This document shows positions 41,463-53,400 of a DNA stretch of 64,000 nucleotides, in pieces; within the stretch, counting starts at the first letter, position 1, and each line of letters opens with the position of its first letter. The translations under genes and the position numbers were made by a program. This DNA comes from Crambe crambe (Eukaryota; Porifera; Demospongiae; Poecilosclerida; Crambeidae), in contig OZ004591.1 of the NCBI GenBank assembly GCA_963924555.1, forward strand, positions 1,116,001 to 1,180,000, read 5' to 3'. The notes under the pieces were generated by a model. That model was not told where the DNA came from. It made no database searches and saw only the letters and a program-made list of their open reading frames with translations.

Positions 41463-41868
41463 ATGGCTCTAGTTCCAGGACTCAACATAGGGGTAGGATT
41501 CCTCGTACTGATAATTATATGGGCCGCTACTGTATTAGGAGCCATTTCCCTGGCTGCAGTTCCCAAAGCAAGGTATGAAGTTAACTATAAAGTGCTAGAT
41601 CAAAGAATTTTCTTGTCTTTTTGTAGACTTGTGATCCCTGTCATAGTATTGCTGTCTCTGATTGTAACACTTGTGCTAATATTCTATCCAAGACAAGGTT
41701 CTGATGAAACCACCCAAGTAGTGAACAGCATGGTATGTGTCAGGTATCCCCAATAATGAAAAAAAGAAAAGAAAAGAAAAAAAGAAAGAAAAGATGTCAC
41801 TGTACATAGCCAACCTGTACTGTAGGGTGCTTTAAGTTCTCTCCCCCCCCCCCCCCCCCCCCCCCCCC

Positions 41869-41925
<57 letters not shown>

Positions 41926-42071
41926 ATATGGATAGCATCTTTTTTGGTCGCCTAATTCTCTTAATTGCACTATTTCTATTTGCAATTGGAGGTGGAGTGA
42001 TAGTTTTTGCCCTTCACTGTTTTGAGACAATCACTGCTGGAAACAGACGACCATATTATATCACATCTTGA
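41463..42071 (+). CDS. TMEM218: Transmembrane protein 218
   Basis: Small ciliary membrane protein linked to the transition zone. Three exons, 41463-41572, 41627-41732 and 41925-42071, total 363 nt (120 aa; human 115). Three hydrophobic helices are visible: GVGFLVLIIIWAATVLGAI, LVIPVIVLLSLIVTLVLIF (followed by YPR, as in human FPR), and FFGRLILLIALFLFAIGGG. The family signature of helix-FPR and FxGR before the last helix is kept. Intron 2 contains a poly-C run and an (AC)n microsatellite abutting the acceptor. It ends 122 bp from the convergent IFT46 stop. Confidence 0.85.
41843..41924. repeat. Poly-C plus (AC)n microsatellite at TMEM218 acceptor
   Basis: About 28 C followed by roughly 25 AC dinucleotides ending in the cag acceptor of TMEM218 exon 3. 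Likely length-polymorphic. Confidence 0.95.
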
Positions 42072-42193
42072 TCATTATCATAGTTCTAGCAATGCCTGTT
42101 TTGTTAAATCAATAGCCATAATGAAAGTGATACTGTTGCCAATAACAATTATGTTCCTAGTTATGATGAGCTGTATATACAGGAACTCAGACT

Positions 42194-44077
42194 TTAGGTA
42201 TTGCGAACTGGTCCTTCATTTCGAATCTTAAAATGCTGTAGGAGACAGTTAATAATGCGATCAAGGTCTAATCCTGAATTGGAAAATCCACTTCTGAATA
42301 TCTATAGCACAACTTACTTGTGAATTCTTGAATTCCATGTACAACGAGAAGAGAACATGGAGAGAGTGGATTCTACTCTGATATACTGGAATATCTAGAA
42401 GAGCTGCCAAGCACATCAGTATTAACCCCAATCAACAGATAGTCTATCACTTACCACATACAATATCTGTATATTGAGCCAAATCACAATCCATATCAGC
42501 AGTGGGAAACTCAATCTGCAGTAATTTCATGTTATAAAATAATTTACCTCTAGTATTAGCCAAATACACACATCTCTAAGAGCATCTTCAAATCCTGGTG
42601 GCCATTCTTGCATAAGGCTTTCAATATCGGGCATATTCCTACAAGATTATGTATGGTTTTTAGCTATAATTAATTTTAGCAGCTTTTACTTTGTATAATG
42701 AACATTAGTAGCAGGTTTCTGTCTGTGGAGTTCACTGTATTATTAAAATGAAACAGATGATTTAATCATTACTGAAGGCATACATAACAATTATATACGC
42801 ACTTTAAACTCTCAATCCAATTGTCCACCTCCTTCACTTGCTTCTCTGGATGGGCAATACTATGCACTGACTGTATAGTAAAGATGATCCATTAATTGCC
42901 TTCTGGGTGAGCAATATAATCATCTTACCACAGGTTTGCTTGTGGTTTGCTTGGAAAGAGTTCTGAGCTGTAGGTCTAGGACAGTTGGATCAGACTGTTT
43001 AGCTCGAGGCTCATCCAAAACATTCAGACCTAGCAACTCAGATTTTCCATCTGGTCGAGAAACCTAGAAAAACAAAGTGATGAACATGCTAGAATTTATT
43101 GTCCATGAAAATTATGTACAGTCCCTCGCAGTATTTAAATTCTTACCTTCAGGAAGGCATCAATGTCTCCAATGGCAGGAATATACTCCGGAATGAAGGG
43201 CTTAAGTTTAGTGTCCAACTCTATGGTTTGTGGAGTGTACCGTTGGATATGCTGAAATAGATCTTTCAAATCACCGCCAACTTGGAGGTGCTCATACTCG
43301 GTAGGGTCATAGGCACTGAAAGTGTAGTCAAAAAAAGTGGCAGATTTTGAAATGAGGGTCTATAATTTGCATGCATGAGTTAATGAGTTATGTTTCCTAT
43401 ATCAAGCAAGTCACCTTCAGCTCCTTAGTCTTTAAAAGGACTAGCTGTTAGCTAGTTATATGGACTTATGAATTAAATAAATGCTTCAGCTATTCTCTCT
43501 GAGATATCATAGCAATAAGGTTTCTTGTATATAAATGAACAACTTATTAATGAATATTAATGATACTAACTAGTATAACAAGCTCATTCTAGCTTTGCTC
43601 ACCCAGAAAGGGGAATATGAGGACCATCCTCTCTTTCACTTTCAGATTCACTGGGTTCTTCCCGACTAGTGTCTTCACCACTTTCAAATCCCATTCCCTG
43701 CCCATCACCTCCATCAACCACACTCCTTCTAGGAGGAGGTTTGAGTGTCATTTGGTCCAGCTGCTGTTGGACCTGATTGAAACCACCCGTTGTTTCTGAA
43801 ATAAAAATTCTTTTACTATTAGCTATGTAAACTACTCCAAACAGACTTACCTTGTTCCAAATCACGGGGAGTGGCATTTGCAGAAGTTATCTCTTCTCCA
43901 TCACTGACTTCCACGGTTTCATCATAAGGTTGGTTGTGCACTACATTCAGCTGAATTTAAAACATAATTAAACAAGCTTTTTCTAAGTCTGACTCTTACT
44001 TTGGTTTCATCTGATTGTTCCTGTGAAAGTTCTTGTGGTTCCTGTTGAACATCGTCCTCATGCGTAAAGTAGGCCAT
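42194..44077 (-). CDS. IFT46: Intraflagellar transport protein 46
   Basis: IFT-B complex subunit that carries outer-arm dynein cargo into cilia. Eleven exons on the minus strand: 44000-44077, 43851-43950, 43603-43795, 43147-43315, 42929-43063, 42803-42870, 42690-42734, 42572-42638, 42455-42515, 42318-42403, 42194-42235, totalling 1044 nt (347 aa). An acidic, serine-rich N-terminus precedes the conserved core: GAYDPTEYEHL, LKPFIPEYIPAIGDIDAFLK, RPDGK, LDEPRAKQSDPTVL, TNVHYTKNMPDIESLMQEWP, then ALLDIPVYQSRIHSLHVLFS and FKNSQHFK. The C-terminus is shorter than human (ends VRNT). It is divergent from the dynein gene at 44413 with an X-box between. The functional link is notable: IFT46 imports outer-arm dynein. 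Confidence 0.96.
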
Positions 44078-44136
44078 AAAGAAGGACCTAGGAAAAAAAA
44101 CTATAAGCTCTTTATTGATTGCACGTGATAGTGACA

Positions 44137-44150
44137 GTTGTCATGGAGAC
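44137..44150. promoter_or_regulatory. RFX X-box-like site between IFT46 and dynein heavy chain 2
   Basis: GTTGTCATGGAGAC fits RYYNYY-AT-RRNRAC at every position. Against the stricter GTHNYYATRRNAAC it has one mismatch. It is 60 bp upstream of the IFT46 ATG and 263 bp upstream of the divergent dynein ATG. Confidence 0.7.
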
Positions 44151-44394
44151 AAAAGCGTGCGGTGTTTTTTTTGATCTTTGAGCTAGCTAGCTAGCTGCAG
44201 ATTATACAAGCCCTGGAGGGCCTGAAATTACGAAGTTACGGTTCTTCTATCCTGCACACACCGCAAGAAAGGTTGATAACATAAGCTAGTGCCTGGGCTG
44301 AAGTTCAGAATCAGGCACCCTAGCTTTTGCTGGCAACATAAAGTTTACAGTAGCTAGCTAGCGGCATTAGAATTCTAGCTAGCGACCCAGGAAA

Positions 44395-44412
44395 ATGATG
44401 AGAACTCATTGA
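44395..44412 (+). other. Five-codon upstream ORF abutting the dynein start
   Basis: ATG ATG AGA ACT CAT TGA ends immediately before the ATG at 44413. If the mRNA starts upstream, it could reduce or gate initiation. The alternative is that the transcript begins downstream of it. Confidence 0.4.
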
Positions 44413-47400
44413 ATGAATATGGAAGTGGATGAAAGACTAAGATGGCTGGAATCCCGCATCAGCTCCTCCCTCCGCCCACGTGGTGATGAGCTCAGAAATT
44501 TATTCTCAGATGAAGAAAATAGGTAAGTGGTTATAAAAATTACTTGCTTAACCTTTCATTATTCTTTTAAATTTCAGAGTTGCGTTTCTTGCATTCTGCA
44601 ACCACAGTGAATCCAGGCGTCTGTTTGTCTACCAGATTCCTGAGCTGATGGGAGATGGCACAGAAGGAATAGGGCAGATACGAGTTAGTGCCACACCCCC
44701 AAAGCATCTTTCAGATAAAGCGTTATTCTTCTTGAAGTGCAACCATGCATCCAAACTCAGTCGTGAGAGCATGGGATCTGATGTGGTGTATACTGAATGC
44801 CCTAATGTTCCACTCAGTAAGTTCTGGCTTTGAAACATTTCCGCTGAAGTATCTTTGTCCCTGTAGATCACCTGGAGCTGGTGATGAGGGAGGTGTACCT
44901 CCCATTGATGTCCTCCTGTGACACCCAACAACAGGGAGTATCAGCAGATAAGCTCCTAGATCTCCTCCATAGACTCATTGGGACCATGCAAGTCACAAAT
45001 GGTCTAAGGTTTGTAATATCTGAGGCCATATCATCACCTATTAGTATAAAGGTGTACTTAATAGAAAGCACTGGTTTTATACTAAGAAAGTAGTTATTAC
45101 TGTGGCCAATATAATAACAAATCTCAGTAGATATTTGATGGCATAGCTATAGCACTGATACCCACACTATACTTTTGATGTTTTAATACTGTCAGACCAG
45201 TTTTGCCTGGATATCTATGCTGTGTCAGACTGCCCTAGTATAGTACTATTCTGAGTCTTCACGCACACTGCAATGATTATATTTTTCCAGTGATGGTAGA
45301 GTGGTACTCCCTCTCCCGTCCATCGAAGTATTGGCAGAAGCAGCCACTAGTAGCAGTCGTAGAGGAACTGTCATTCACATCATGGAGTCATCTGTAATAT
45401 CTTGGATGAAACAAGTTAAAGTAAGTGACCTTGAACAGATGGTGATAATCTTTTTTTATGCACTGATTAAACTTGCAGATTGCATTACACCTGGACCCAG
45501 CTTCAAGTATAGTAAAAAAACATGGACAATATGCAGGACCTCTTTCAGAATATGAAGTAAGTGAAATAGAGGTAGAAGAAAAAAAAAAAAGATTGCCTAG
45601 CCCCCAGGGAGGATCGAACTCCCGACCCCTGGTTTACGAGACCAGTGCTCTACCACTGAGCTATAGAGGCAATACGCATAGTTGAAGTTTTGAATAGTGT
45701 TATTAAAGATTTGGTGTACTTCCTGTTTGCAGTTCTGGTCAAATAGGTTGGCAAGTCTTGAATCTGTGAGGGGTCAACTCAATTCTATTGTGGTGCTAAA
45801 CATACTGCGTAGCTTAGACCAAGCACACAGTACTTATTCTCAAGCTTTCATACATATCCACAGGTAAAAACATAATTATGCAGGGACATGATCATTAAAT
45901 CTAGCTAAATTTCATGAGTAGGGAGATTTTAGTGCATACTATGTACTATTATGAACTTGGTCTGTCAGGCATTTGCCTGGGTCCCACCCCTGAAACTAGT
46001 TTCATAGCATTAAATTGATATTATTATTAGGGATATTGGGAGAGCCATAGGGGACACAGAACACTGTTTGGTCTACCTCAACACACTGCAACCGTGGGTG
46101 CTCAAATTGAACCAAACACTCTCTCCTGAGGCTCAGATTCGTCTGTTCCCCTCTCTCCTCACAACTCTGCTGCTCATATGGCAGCACTCAGGGTGAGGCA
46201 ATAGCTAGATAACAGAAACAGCTGGTCTATTTGCATTCACTTCATTAATACTGTTCTAACTTTCTCAATTTTTGACAATAAATGTGCATTTAGAACACCA
46301 GTTTTTGAAATTTGGTTAAGAATTGAGAAAGTTATAGCAGTGATCAAGGTATCATAGGTCAAAGTATATGTAAAAGTTATAATCACACCATATCAACGTA
46401 CATATTTTACAATCTCGATGTTTCGGCTAGAACACTCCAGCCTTCATCATGAGAAATGAAAATAATACAGAAAAATAGCCAGAAGTCACACATGCGCATG
46501 GGCATGCCAGCTAAACGCTCACTAAATGGCAAGTTCAAAAGAGCAGGCCAGCATTGTTTGATCTATAAAAGTGCTATAAAGCATCTGGCTATGCCATGAA
46601 AACCCCTTATTTGGAAAGTAGAGCCTGGACCACAGCCCTCACAACAATTTGTTGTTATTATTAAGGTGGCGGTAAACAGTTTGCACCAGAAAATTTGCGC
46701 TTTTAAAAAGATTATTATAAGTAATGGGTGTACCTATATCCATGAAATTTGGTATCAGCATGTAGAGCAAAACTAGCTCTATCTACTCATCTAGAGATCA
46801 TGTTTTACAAACAAGCCACTGGAGATCTACAGCTGAAGTATAAATACTACCCAAAAGTTACTTCTTCCCAAATTGGAGGACATCTAACAACCCTGGAACA
46901 GAACCACAGCCTTCTTCACATCTCTTTTTTATGCTCAATGCGGTGACGTATGGAATAATTAGTATCTCTAACTAGAGCCAACTTACTGGTCAAAGTCTGG
47001 TTCCAACTATTTTGGTCCTAATTTTAAAAATTCTATTACTCACCTAAAAGACTAATCCATACGTCACCGCACTAAACTCGATGCACATGGCTACACTGTA
47101 AAAATGAAAGTGTGTACAGCACGCTATATTGTCCCAATACACACACCAAAAACAAAAACAGTGTGTGTATTGGGACAAAATGGTGTGCAGTAAGCACTTT
47201 TGTTTTTACAGTGTAGAATTTAAAAAAATCAGGGCTGTTCAATATTTCTTTCTTCAGATATTTGGGAAAAAGGAGAGCAAGTCTGAGTAGAATGAACCCT
47301 TCTAAGACCTGTGTTATTATAGCTATTTGCTTGGTAGGGGTGATTACAATCCTGGATGTGTTGGCAGAGACTGTTAATTTAGATAAGAGTGATAGAGCAT

Positions 47401-50400
47401 CGAGTCAATATCCAAATGGTGAAGATGATTTCCCACTTCTAAATACGTCCATCGTTTTCCCAATATCCGGTATCTTCTGTAAGAATTTTATGATATCAAA
47501 GACACAGAACGAATTCAAAGGCATGTCAGCCCAGTCATCTGATTGGACTGTATCCGTGCATATTTTACCTGAAGTACCTCTCCTATTTGATAAATGTAAC
47601 TTTATGATCAGAGAGAAACTTAACTTCAATACACCGACAATGTTGTATGAGAACTCCTTCTATCTTCATAAAGGATCGAAATACTCTATTTCGTCTTGTG
47701 TAGTGGGTGCCCCTTCGCCTGCAAATGTGTGCATTGTCAGTGGAGACAGAGAGTATAACTCTTGGCTGCATACAAGAAAATGTCCGCATTCTATTCCTCT
47801 ATCCGTTTGTAGTCCTTATCCGAGCATAATTCACTATGGTGTGGCAGATCGAGATGATAAATACTATTTTATTCACTACATTGATGCTGCAACTATTGGC
47901 TCAGAGGTTTTTGTTCAGAACTGGATGTCGTTTTGGACTGAGGTTATCCGCATCACTGGCAGTGATGTGCATGCGGTGACCAGTTGTACCATTCCAAATT
48001 CCAAGCCATATAATTGTTCGACTGATGACCTTTCAGTGACCTTCAGAGGCGTGGCTGTTCTGACTGTGACAGCTGCTGGGACCAGTTCTAATGTGGTGGA
48101 CTATTATAATAGCATACTCATCAAATGGAGCTGTGATCCTGAAGAATCAGCACTTATTATCATGCTTCTTCTTCCCTGTTTCATTATTGCAAGCATATGT
48201 GGTGTGTTTGTGTTATTATCATAATCCTTACTCTGAAGCTCTCTCTCTCTCTCATAATGATAGAAAGCAAATTTTAAGTGGGAGGGAGGGGGACACATAA
48301 GCCACACCTACAGTTATGCCCAAGCAACACTCATGATATGACCATGGGCTGTATAATGTACTGCAGCCTCGTATGTGTGTGTGTGTCTCTGTGTGTGTGC
48401 GACAGCTGTCATAGCTAGCTATAGGCAGTGGATGGATTATTTTCACACAAAACTCTATGGCCATACCAGCCATAGTTAGGCTCACCCAGACACAAACAAG
48501 TGCCTCCTAAACTATGGACTTGCCATAATGCAACAGAGCTTGAAGACTGAAGACCCAAGACCATTCCTTATTTTGAAAGTAGTAGCAGAGTAGTGGTAGC
48601 TAAAACAATAGGCCTGGACCAGGGCATCACAATTTGAACATTCTCTGCAAAACCCTGTAGTAAAACTTGCAACAAAGTTCTGGACTTTTATGGCCAAACT
48701 ACTCTGGCTACATCAATGAAATGTAGTAGTCAACTGTATAGTCATGTGGTTGATAGACATGGTGATAATAAGTATTAAGCCCTGCTGCGTCACAACCAAG
48801 TCAAAGAGGATCTATTGACAATAGCTATGAAACTGTGCACATCGCCCAGCCGTGTTATTATAGCCATCTGCTTAGTGGTGGTGATCATACTCTTCACCTC
48901 AATCCTGGATGTGTTGGCAGAGACTCTTTTGATGCCTTTAAGTAAGACCGTTAATTTAGATAAGAGTGCTAGAGTAGTGAGTCGATATCCAAATGGCGAG
49001 GATGATTTCCCACTTCTAAATACGTCCATCGTTTTCCCAATATCCGGTATCTTCTGTAAGAATTTTATGATATCAAAGACACAGAACGAATTCAAAGGCA
49101 TGTCAGCCCAGTCATCTGATTGGACTGTATCCGTGCATGTTTTACCTGAAGTACCTCTCCTATTTGATAAATGTAACTTTATGATCAGAGAGAAACTTAA
49201 CTTCAATACACCGACAATGTTGTATGAGAACTCCTTCTATCTTCATAAAGGATCGAAATACTCTATTTCGTCTTGTGTAGTGGGTGCCCCTTCGCCTGCA
49301 AATGTGTGCATTGTCAGTGGAGACAGAGAGTATAACTCTTGGCTGCATACAAGAAAATGTCCGCATTCTATTCCTCTATCCGTTTGTAGTCCTTATCCGA
49401 GCATAATTCACTATGGTGTGGCAGATCGAGATGATAAATACTATTTTATTCACTACATTGATGCTGCAACTATTGGCTCAGAGGTTTTTGTTCAGAACTG
49501 GATGTCGTTTTGGACTGAGGTTATCCGCATCACTGGCAGTGATGTGCATGCGGTGACCAGTTGTACCATTCCAAATTCCAAGCCATATAATTGTTCGACT
49601 GATGACCTTTCAGTGACCTTCAGAGGCGTGGCTGTTCTGACTGTGACAGCTGCTGGGACCAGTTCTAATGTGGTGGACTATTATAATAGCATACTCATCA
49701 AATGGAGCTGTGATCCTGAAGAATCAGCACTTATTATCATGCTTCTTCTTCCCTGTTTCATTATTGCAAGCATATGTGGTGTGTTTGTGTTATTATCATA
49801 ATCCTTACTCTGAAGCTCTCTCTCTCTCTCATAATGATAGAAAGCAAATTTTAAGTGGGAGGGAGGGGGGCACATAAGCCACACCTACAGTTATGCCCAA
49901 GCAACACTCATGATATGACCATGGGCTGTATAATGTACTGCAGCCTCGTATGTGTGTGTGTGTCTCTGTGTGTGTGCGACAGCTGTCATAGCTAGCTATA
50001 GGCAGTGGATGGATTATTTTCACACAAAACTCTATGGCCATACCAGCCATAGTTAGGCTCACCCAGACACAAACAAGTGCCTCCTAAACTATGGACTTGC
50101 CATAATGCAACAGAGCTTGAAGACTGAAGACCCAAGACCATTCCTTATTTTGAAAGTAGTAGCAGAGTAGTGGTAGCTAAAACAATAGGCCTGGACCAGG
50201 GCATCACAATTTGAACATTCTCTGCAAAACCCTGTAGTAAAACTTGCAACAAAGTTCTGGACTTTTATGGCCAAACTACTCTGGCTACATCAATGAAATG
50301 TAGTAGTCAACTGTATAGTCATGTGGTTGATAGACATGGTGATAATAAGTATTAAGCCCTGCTGCGTCACAACCAAGTCAAAGAGGATCTATTGACAATA

Positions 50401-53400
50401 GCTATGAAACTGTGCACATCGCCCAGCCGTGTTATTATAGCCATCTGCTTAGTGGTGGTGATCATACTCTTCACCTCAATCCTGGATGTGTTGGCAGAGA
50501 CTCTTTTGATGCCTTTAAGTAAGACCATTAATTTAGATAAGAGTGCTAGAGTAGTGAGTCGATATCCAAATGGCGAGGATGATTTCCCACTTCTAAATAC
50601 GTCCATCGTTTTCCCAATATCCGGTATCTTCTGTAAGAATTTTATGATATCAAAGACACAGAACGAATTCAAAGGCATGTCAGCCCAGTCATCTGATTGG
50701 ACTGTATCCGTGCATGTTTTACCTGAAGTACCTCTCCTATTTGATGAATGTAACTTTATGATCAGAGAGAAACTTAACTTCAATACACCGACAATGTTGT
50801 ATGAGAACTCCTTCTATCTTCATAAAGGATCGAAATACTCTATTTCGTCTTGTGTAGTGGGTGCCCCTTCGCCTGCAAATGTGTGCATTGTCAGTGGAGA
50901 CAGAGAGTATAACTCTTGGCTGCATACAAGAAAATGTCCGCATTCTATTCCTCTGTCTGTTTGTAGTCCTTATCCGAGCATAATTCACTATGGTGTGGCA
51001 GATCGAGATGATAAATACTATTTTATTCACTACGTTGATGCTACAACTATTAACTCAGAGGTTTTCGTTCAGAACCAGATGTCGTTTTGGACTGAGGTTA
51101 TCCGCGTCACTGGCAGCGATGTGCATGCAGTGACCAGTTGTACCATTCCACATTCCGAGCCATACAATTGTTCCACTGATGCTCTTTCGGTGACCTTTAA
51201 AGGCGTGGCTGTTCTGACTGTGACAGCTGCTGGGACTAATTCTAATGTGGTGGACTATTATAACAGCATACTCATCAAATGGAGCTGTGATCCTGAAGAA
51301 TCAGCACTTATTGTCATCTTTCTTCTTCCCTGTTTCATTATTGCAAGCATATGTGGAGTGTTTTGTTGTGTGTTATATTACGAGGTGTCATAATCTGGAC
51401 ATTTTTCTTACTCTGCATCATGTCTGCGTCACGTCATCAAGTTCTCTCTCTCTCTCTCATAATGATAGGAAGCTTTTTTTAAGTGGGGGACCATATAAGC
51501 CACACCTACAGTCATGCCCAAAAAGTAAAGCGACACCCATGCATGATATGACCATGACATCCTCTGATTTTAGTCAAGATTGTTCGTTATGACACAACTC
51601 TATCAGAGAGTGCGGTAGCACTCTCTATGTAGGGATGACCCGGACGGCCGCACGCGCCGCCTATAGACTAATACAAAAGTGAAATTCCAGTTCCCCCACT
51701 TAGACCTAACAATAGCTGCTGTGAATGATTATCCAGCCTACTAGAGCCTACTACAATGTGCAGACCAAGTTTCAGGACCAGGGAGCTTACTGTTTCAGAA
51801 ATACGGCAAGCAGGTAAATCGCTTCTTCTTCTCTATTATTATTATTATTCTTAGACAACCATATCTCTCGAACCACTCAAGCTACAGCTATGATTTCTGG
51901 ATAAATCCACTCTAAATTCTATGGACTACGATCTTTTCTACTCGTTGATCCTCGAAAGAGTCTATGAAAAAGGAGACACTAAGGAGCACAGCACTCGACT
52001 AATTCAATTAGGAAGCCATCTTTTCTATAATACGCATGCGCATGTATTTGATATCCAATTATAATATTACTCAGCTGTCTCTAGCTAGCTAGCTAGGTAT
52101 GTAGCTAGAATAATGATGTTGATGATAGACTACTGTATCGACTCGGGGATTTAGATTCAACAAGGCATCTTCTACCTCCACCTTGACTCGTTGATAATGA
52201 TTGGGCTGGTATGCATTGGAAAACTATTCTTCTTTCATCTGTCCCTGCATACACATAGAAGAATGAACTCTATACATAGCTAAAACCATAAAAGAGAGGA
52301 AAAAAAGACCAGGAACAAGTAAGGGAAAAAGCATTTCGTGAAATGAAAAAAGATGTAGGGATGACCACTGCTCAAAAAAGTAAGGAAACAAGAAGGATGG
52401 AATCTTTGTTCTGTATATCCAGCCAACAATCCCTACATATACGTACATTACTACACTATAATCTGAAGCTACCCGACGTATATGTAGGGATTGTTGGCTG
52501 GATATACAGAACAAAGATTCCATCCTTCTTGTTTCCTTACTTTTTTGAGCAGTGGTCATCCCTACATCTTTTTTCATTTCACGAAATGCTTTTTCCCTTA
52601 CTTGTTATAGTTATTTGACCACAAGTGGCTGGCCCTGTGAGTAGTACGGGGCCAGTGGATGTGGTCACAAAAATATTCATAATGGGAATACAATATATAT
52701 TCATTTGTGTGTGCTGGAATGCAACCTCACATTCGCAGGGCCAGTGGGTGTGGTCACAAATATACTTGTGTGGCAATATTCATCTGTTAATGGAATATAA
52801 ATGATATCCAAAAATATTATTGTAGTCATAAAGTTTAATGTTACCAGATGATCGTTGCAGAGACAGTAAACCATTGATGTTAAGAACATTTATCTATGTA
52901 GAATATTTGCCCCACTGTGCATGCACAGCAAGGGGTTAAGCAATATGTCTGTGGCAGAAAATTTTAAAATACACGCTTATCGACACTTATATTCATCTGG
53001 TGTGTAGCTAATGACATAACTGCACCACCTATGGTTTACACAACTGCATGGATTAATTAGGTAAAAGCTATTATGGATGCAGCTGCTATAGCTACATGCC
53101 AAGAACTTGTACTAATTGTAGTGCATGGACCCCAGGGAATTTGTATTGCTATGTTGTAGGACTTTTGGAGTAATTAGCTACTGTTATTGTTATTGTTTGT
53201 TTGTTTTTTGTTGTTTTTTTTAACAGTTGTGTAGCGCTTGCCTGTTTAACAAATTCTGCATGCATACACTTATATCTAGATGATAATCAAATCAATTCAG
53301 GTTCAATCTGGTATAATCTAGGCAATGCCATGTACTAACTTATAAGTCATCAAATTGCATGCACCAGCACACACACAAACACACACACAAAATAAAACAA

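Larger units (their letters stand above)
46193..47291. other. First part of the 13-kb dynein intron: repeat-rich, no gene seen
   Basis: Contains a relic of the 861-1059 foldback family (46227-46345), a hammerhead-like relic (46415-46455), an inverted repeat gcggtgacgtatgga (46939-46953 against 47057-47071), and a small MITE (47091-47216). Open frames here are short and not convincing. Confidence 0.6.

Noticed and set aside
47405..51030. Repeated minus-strand open frames of 68-138 codons
   Set aside because: Shadows of the nested membrane-protein genes, repeated because the genes are duplicated.
52224..52618. Open frames of 117 and 91 codons on opposite strands with the same N-terminus
   Set aside because: Mirror-image consequence of the perfect inverted repeat; no family resemblance or codon signal.
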